Below, one piece after another: positions 62,408-64,000 of a stretch of 64,000 bases of DNA. Location: positions 1,183,501-1,247,500 of the forward strand of contig NZ_AP023086.1 of assembly GCF_021655555.1 (NCBI RefSeq), read 5' to 3'. Origin of the DNA: Marinagarivorans cellulosilyticus (GTDB lineage: Bacteria > Pseudomonadota > Gammaproteobacteria > Pseudomonadales > Cellvibrionaceae). Under the pieces are notes generated by a model, which ran no database searches, was not told where the DNA came from, and saw only the letters and a program-made list of their open reading frames with translations. Made by a program: the position numbers and the translations under genes. Numbering within the stretch: the first letter of the stretch is position 1; each line of letters begins with the position of its first letter.

Positions 62408-63259
62408 ATGTCGAATCCAGATGACAACAACTTTAACGATGTGGAAGAGCATCCAATCTCACAGATTGTGGATGAGCATGTTGAAGAGGTAGAGGAAAAG
62501 GGAAAGAAAATTCGCCGTAAGGGCGTTTATTTGCTCCCTAATTTATTTACCACTGCTGCTCTTTTTGCTGGCTTTTTCGCGATTGTTTCGGGTATGAATG
62601 GTGATTTTGCTAATGCAGGCATGGCGATTTTTGCCGCCCAAATGCTCGATGGTTTTGATGGCCGCGTTGCCCGCATGACCAATACCACTAGCGCGTTTGG
62701 TGTTCAGTATGACAGTCTTTCGGATATGGTTTCCTTTGGGCTTGCGCCAGCATTGGTCATGTTTAGCTGGGGGTTAGAGCCTTTAGGAAAGCTTGGTTGG
62801 GCGGCGGCGTTCATCTTCTGTGCTTGCGCGGCATTGCGCTTGGCGCGCTTCAATACTCAGGTCGAGGTTGTCGACAAGCGTTATTTTGTTGGTTTGGCGA
62901 GCCCTCCTGCCGCGGCTATTTTGGCAGCTACAGTATGGAGTTGGTCGGATACAGTTCCTTCTTATGAGGTGTCTATTGCATTGGCGTTAATGACGACTGT
63001 CATTGGCTTGCTGATGGTTTCAAATATTCGCTACACCTCATTTAAAGGGTTGGATTTAAAGGGGCGGGTTCCATTTGTTGTCTTGTTTGCTGCGGTATTG
63101 ATCTTTGTGTTGGTCACAGTTGATCCTGCAAGAATGCTTCTTCTTATGGCTGTGACTTATTGTTTCTCGGGGCCGGTGGCCTGGGTTTTCGGCCTTTTGC
63201 GCGCACAAAAGGCCGAAAAAGCGCCGCCTGCGGAGGCTAATAAAGACTCTGCGGAGTAA
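62408..63259 (+). CDS. pssA: CDP-diacylglycerol-serine O-phosphatidyltransferase
   Basis: Makes phosphatidylserine, precursor of phosphatidylethanolamine. 283 aa, multi-spanning, the integral-membrane (type II) CDP-alcohol phosphatidyltransferase. The signature runs DGFDGRVARMT...FGVQYDSLSD, holding the metal Asp residues. The N-terminus is acidic and cytoplasmic; the tail is Lys/Ala-rich. ATG 62408 has GAGTTGAA upstream. Confidence 0.94.
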   Translation: MSNPDDNNFNDVEEHPISQIVDEHVEEVEEKGKKIRRKGVYLLPNLFTTAALFAGFFAIVSGMNGDFANAGMAIFAAQMLDGFDGRVARMTNTTSAFGVQYDSLSDMVSFGLAPALVMFSWGLEPLGKLGWAAAFIFCACAALRLARFNTQVEVVDKRYFVGLASPPAAAILAATVWSWSDTVPSYEVSIALALMTTVIGLLMVSNIRYTSFKGLDLKGRVPFVVLFAAVLIFVLVTVDPARMLLLMAVTYCFSGPVAWVFGLLRAQKAEKAPPAEANKDSAE

Positions 63260-63286
63260 AAAATCAAAGCATTAATAAAAAAGAGC

Positions 63287-63321
63287 TTGCGCGGATGATT
63301 TAAGTGCCTATAATGCGCGCC
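63287..63321 (+). promoter_or_regulatory. rRNA promoter P1 with UP element
   Basis: TTGCGC (63287-63292), 16 bp, TATAAT (63309-63314), then GCGCGCC. An A/T-rich block at about 63258-63283 (AAAAAATCAAAG, ATTAATAAAAAAG) lies directly upstream as an UP element. Confidence 0.85.
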
Positions 63322-63428
63322 TCCTCACGGGGTAAACGTCATCGAGAAGGGTTTCTAGGGCGTCCGTTGAGTAGGTCAAGTTGTTGTTTTTAAAGTGTTT
63401 TTATCTTTAAGGTTATTTGATCACTCGC

Positions 63429-63463
63429 TTGCAAAGCGTTTGGCGCTGCGTATAATGCGCGCC
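63429..63463 (+). promoter_or_regulatory. rRNA promoter P2
   Basis: TTGCAA (63429-63434), 16 bp, TATAAT (63451-63456), then GCGCGCCTC, the same downstream sequence as P1. AT-rich DNA (GTTTTTAAAGTGTTTTTATC) upstream. Confidence 0.85.
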
Positions 63464-63576
63464 TCGCTCAGTCAGGCTGAGGGCAGGATGATTCGTTATT
63501 CATTCGGGTTGTTTGGTTGGTTGTTTATCTTCGGATAGGCCACCGAAAAAACACTGAAAAATAAATCGAAAAAAAG

Positions 63577-63605
63577 CTTGCAAGCAACACTGAAAAGCGT
63601 AGAAT
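63577..63605 (+). promoter_or_regulatory. rRNA promoter P3
   Basis: CTTGCA (63577-63582), 17 bp, TAGAAT (63600-63605), again with an A-tract upstream (AAAAATAAATCGAAAAAAA). Its discriminator is TCGCAACC, not GCGCGC, so it may respond differently from P1 and P2. Confidence 0.6.
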
Positions 63606-63665
63606 TCGCAACCCCGATACGGCGCAGCCGGAAAGGGTAAAGGATAAGAAGCTTAACGCTCTTAT

Positions 63666-63705
63666 CGCTTTTTAACAAGACAGATCAAGCAAAGCGTGTG
63701 GGCGC
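63666..63705 (+). promoter_or_regulatory. rRNA antitermination leader (boxA and boxC-like)
   Basis: CGCTTTTTAACA (63666-63677) differs from the E. coli boxA TGCTCTTTAACA at two positions. GTGTGGGCGC (63696-63705) corresponds to the conserved boxC-like GTGTGGGCAC. It recruits NusB/S10 to prevent early termination. Confidence 0.8.
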
Positions 63706-63862
63706 TTGTGTAATTGTAAGTAAAAAATTAACGCAAGTGACCACAGCAGCAGTAATGCAGCAGTATTAACGTTAAGAATTATTTTTTGATGTTAAAAGTT
63801 ATTTGCGTTCAAAAAGATTTGATCTCATCTATCGCTTCGGTGATGAAGAGATTGCTATATTT

Positions 63863-64000
63863 AAACTGAAGAGTTTGATCATGGCTCAGATTGAACGCTG
63901 GCGGCAGGCCTAACACATGCAAGTCGAGCGCGAAAGGTCTTCGGACTGATTAGAGCGGCGGACGGGTGAGTAATGCTTGGGAATCTACCTAGTAGTGGGG
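63863..64000 (+). rRNA. rrs: 16S ribosomal RNA, 5' part
   Basis: AACTGAAGAGTTTGATCATG is the 16S 5' end, continuing through GGCGGCAGGCCTAACACATG and the variable V1 loop to the window edge. About 138 of roughly 1540 nt are present. The 5' end is set by alignment with E. coli and is good to a few bases. Confidence 0.98.

Larger units (their letters stand above)
63260..63862 (+). other. rRNA operon promoter and leader region
   Basis: About 600 bp with no gene. It carries three tandem promoters, an antitermination boxA and the 16S 5'-processing stem region. A 60-codon open frame on the opposite strand at 63496-63678 lies across promoter P3 and is not a gene. Confidence 0.85.

Noticed and set aside
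63496..63678. Open frame on the minus strand in the rRNA leader
   Set aside because: It lies across promoter P3 and boxA and has no family features.

Overview
This window comes from the chromosome of a gammaproteobacterium. It is probably a marine, polysaccharide-degrading member of the Cellvibrionales (Saccharophagus/Teredinibacter/Cellvibrio-like). This is inferred from gene order (rseB-rseC-lepA-lepB-rnc-era-recO; leuC-leuD-leuB-asd-fimV-truA; yceD-rpmF-plsX-fabD-fabG-acpP-fabF-pabC-mltG-tmk), from a long polyserine linker in a lipoprotein, and from a cellulose-binding-type module (CBM2). No species can be named from the sequence alone. Most of the window is housekeeping DNA. I saw no insertion sequence, prophage, CRISPR array or tRNA gene.

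Layout. 0-7.7 kb: end of the sigma-E regulator operon (rseB, rseC), then the translation, secretion and RNA block lepA-lepB-DUF4845-rnc-era-recO and a dienelactone-hydrolase-like gene, closed by a terminator. 7.7-11.6 kb (minus strand): a DUF1592-type haem-motif lipoprotein and a DUF1552 Tat protein. 11.9-14.2 kb: aroC and an MFS transporter. 14.4-17.1 kb: an orphan secreted protein, an outer-membrane barrel and a LysR regulator divergent from leuC. 17.3-26.1 kb: leuCDB, asd, fimV, truA. 26.2-38.2 kb: an accessory block of nine envelope genes in two divergent arms. The minus arm encodes an SH3-barrel protein, a second barrel, a TlpA thioredoxin, a small Cys-tailed DUF4266 lipoprotein, a DUF3570 barrel and a beta-propeller/CXXCH lipoprotein. 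The plus arm encodes two CXXCH proteins and a Tat substrate. A MarR regulator with a palindromic operator and an orphan gene follow. 39.7-41.5 kb: fabA-fabB. 41.8-45.8 kb: galU, a phosphomannomutase and purEK. 45.9-54.1 kb: the fatty-acid cluster through tmk. 54.1-57.0 kb (minus): a GT-A-like protein, an SDR and accA. 57.2-58.4 kb: a thiolase. 58.4-62.2 kb (minus): a Ser/Thr kinase with a periplasmic CBM2, a secreted ATP-dependent DNA ligase (LigE) and comM, spaced like one operon. 62.4-63.3 kb: pssA. 63.3-64.0 kb: tandem rRNA promoters, leader and the start of 16S rRNA.

The two most interesting regions are, first, the kinase(CBM2)-ligE-comM row. It places a predicted polysaccharide-sensing kinase next to two genes linked to natural transformation, with a good LexA-type box just before comM. 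Second is the 26-38 kb envelope block, which looks like an undescribed c-type-haem/outer-membrane redox system. A third pattern runs through the whole window: growth-related genes (lepA, aroC, galU, yceD, acpP, rRNA P1 and P2) have a -10 box followed at once by a GCGC-rich discriminator, which suggests shared stringent control.
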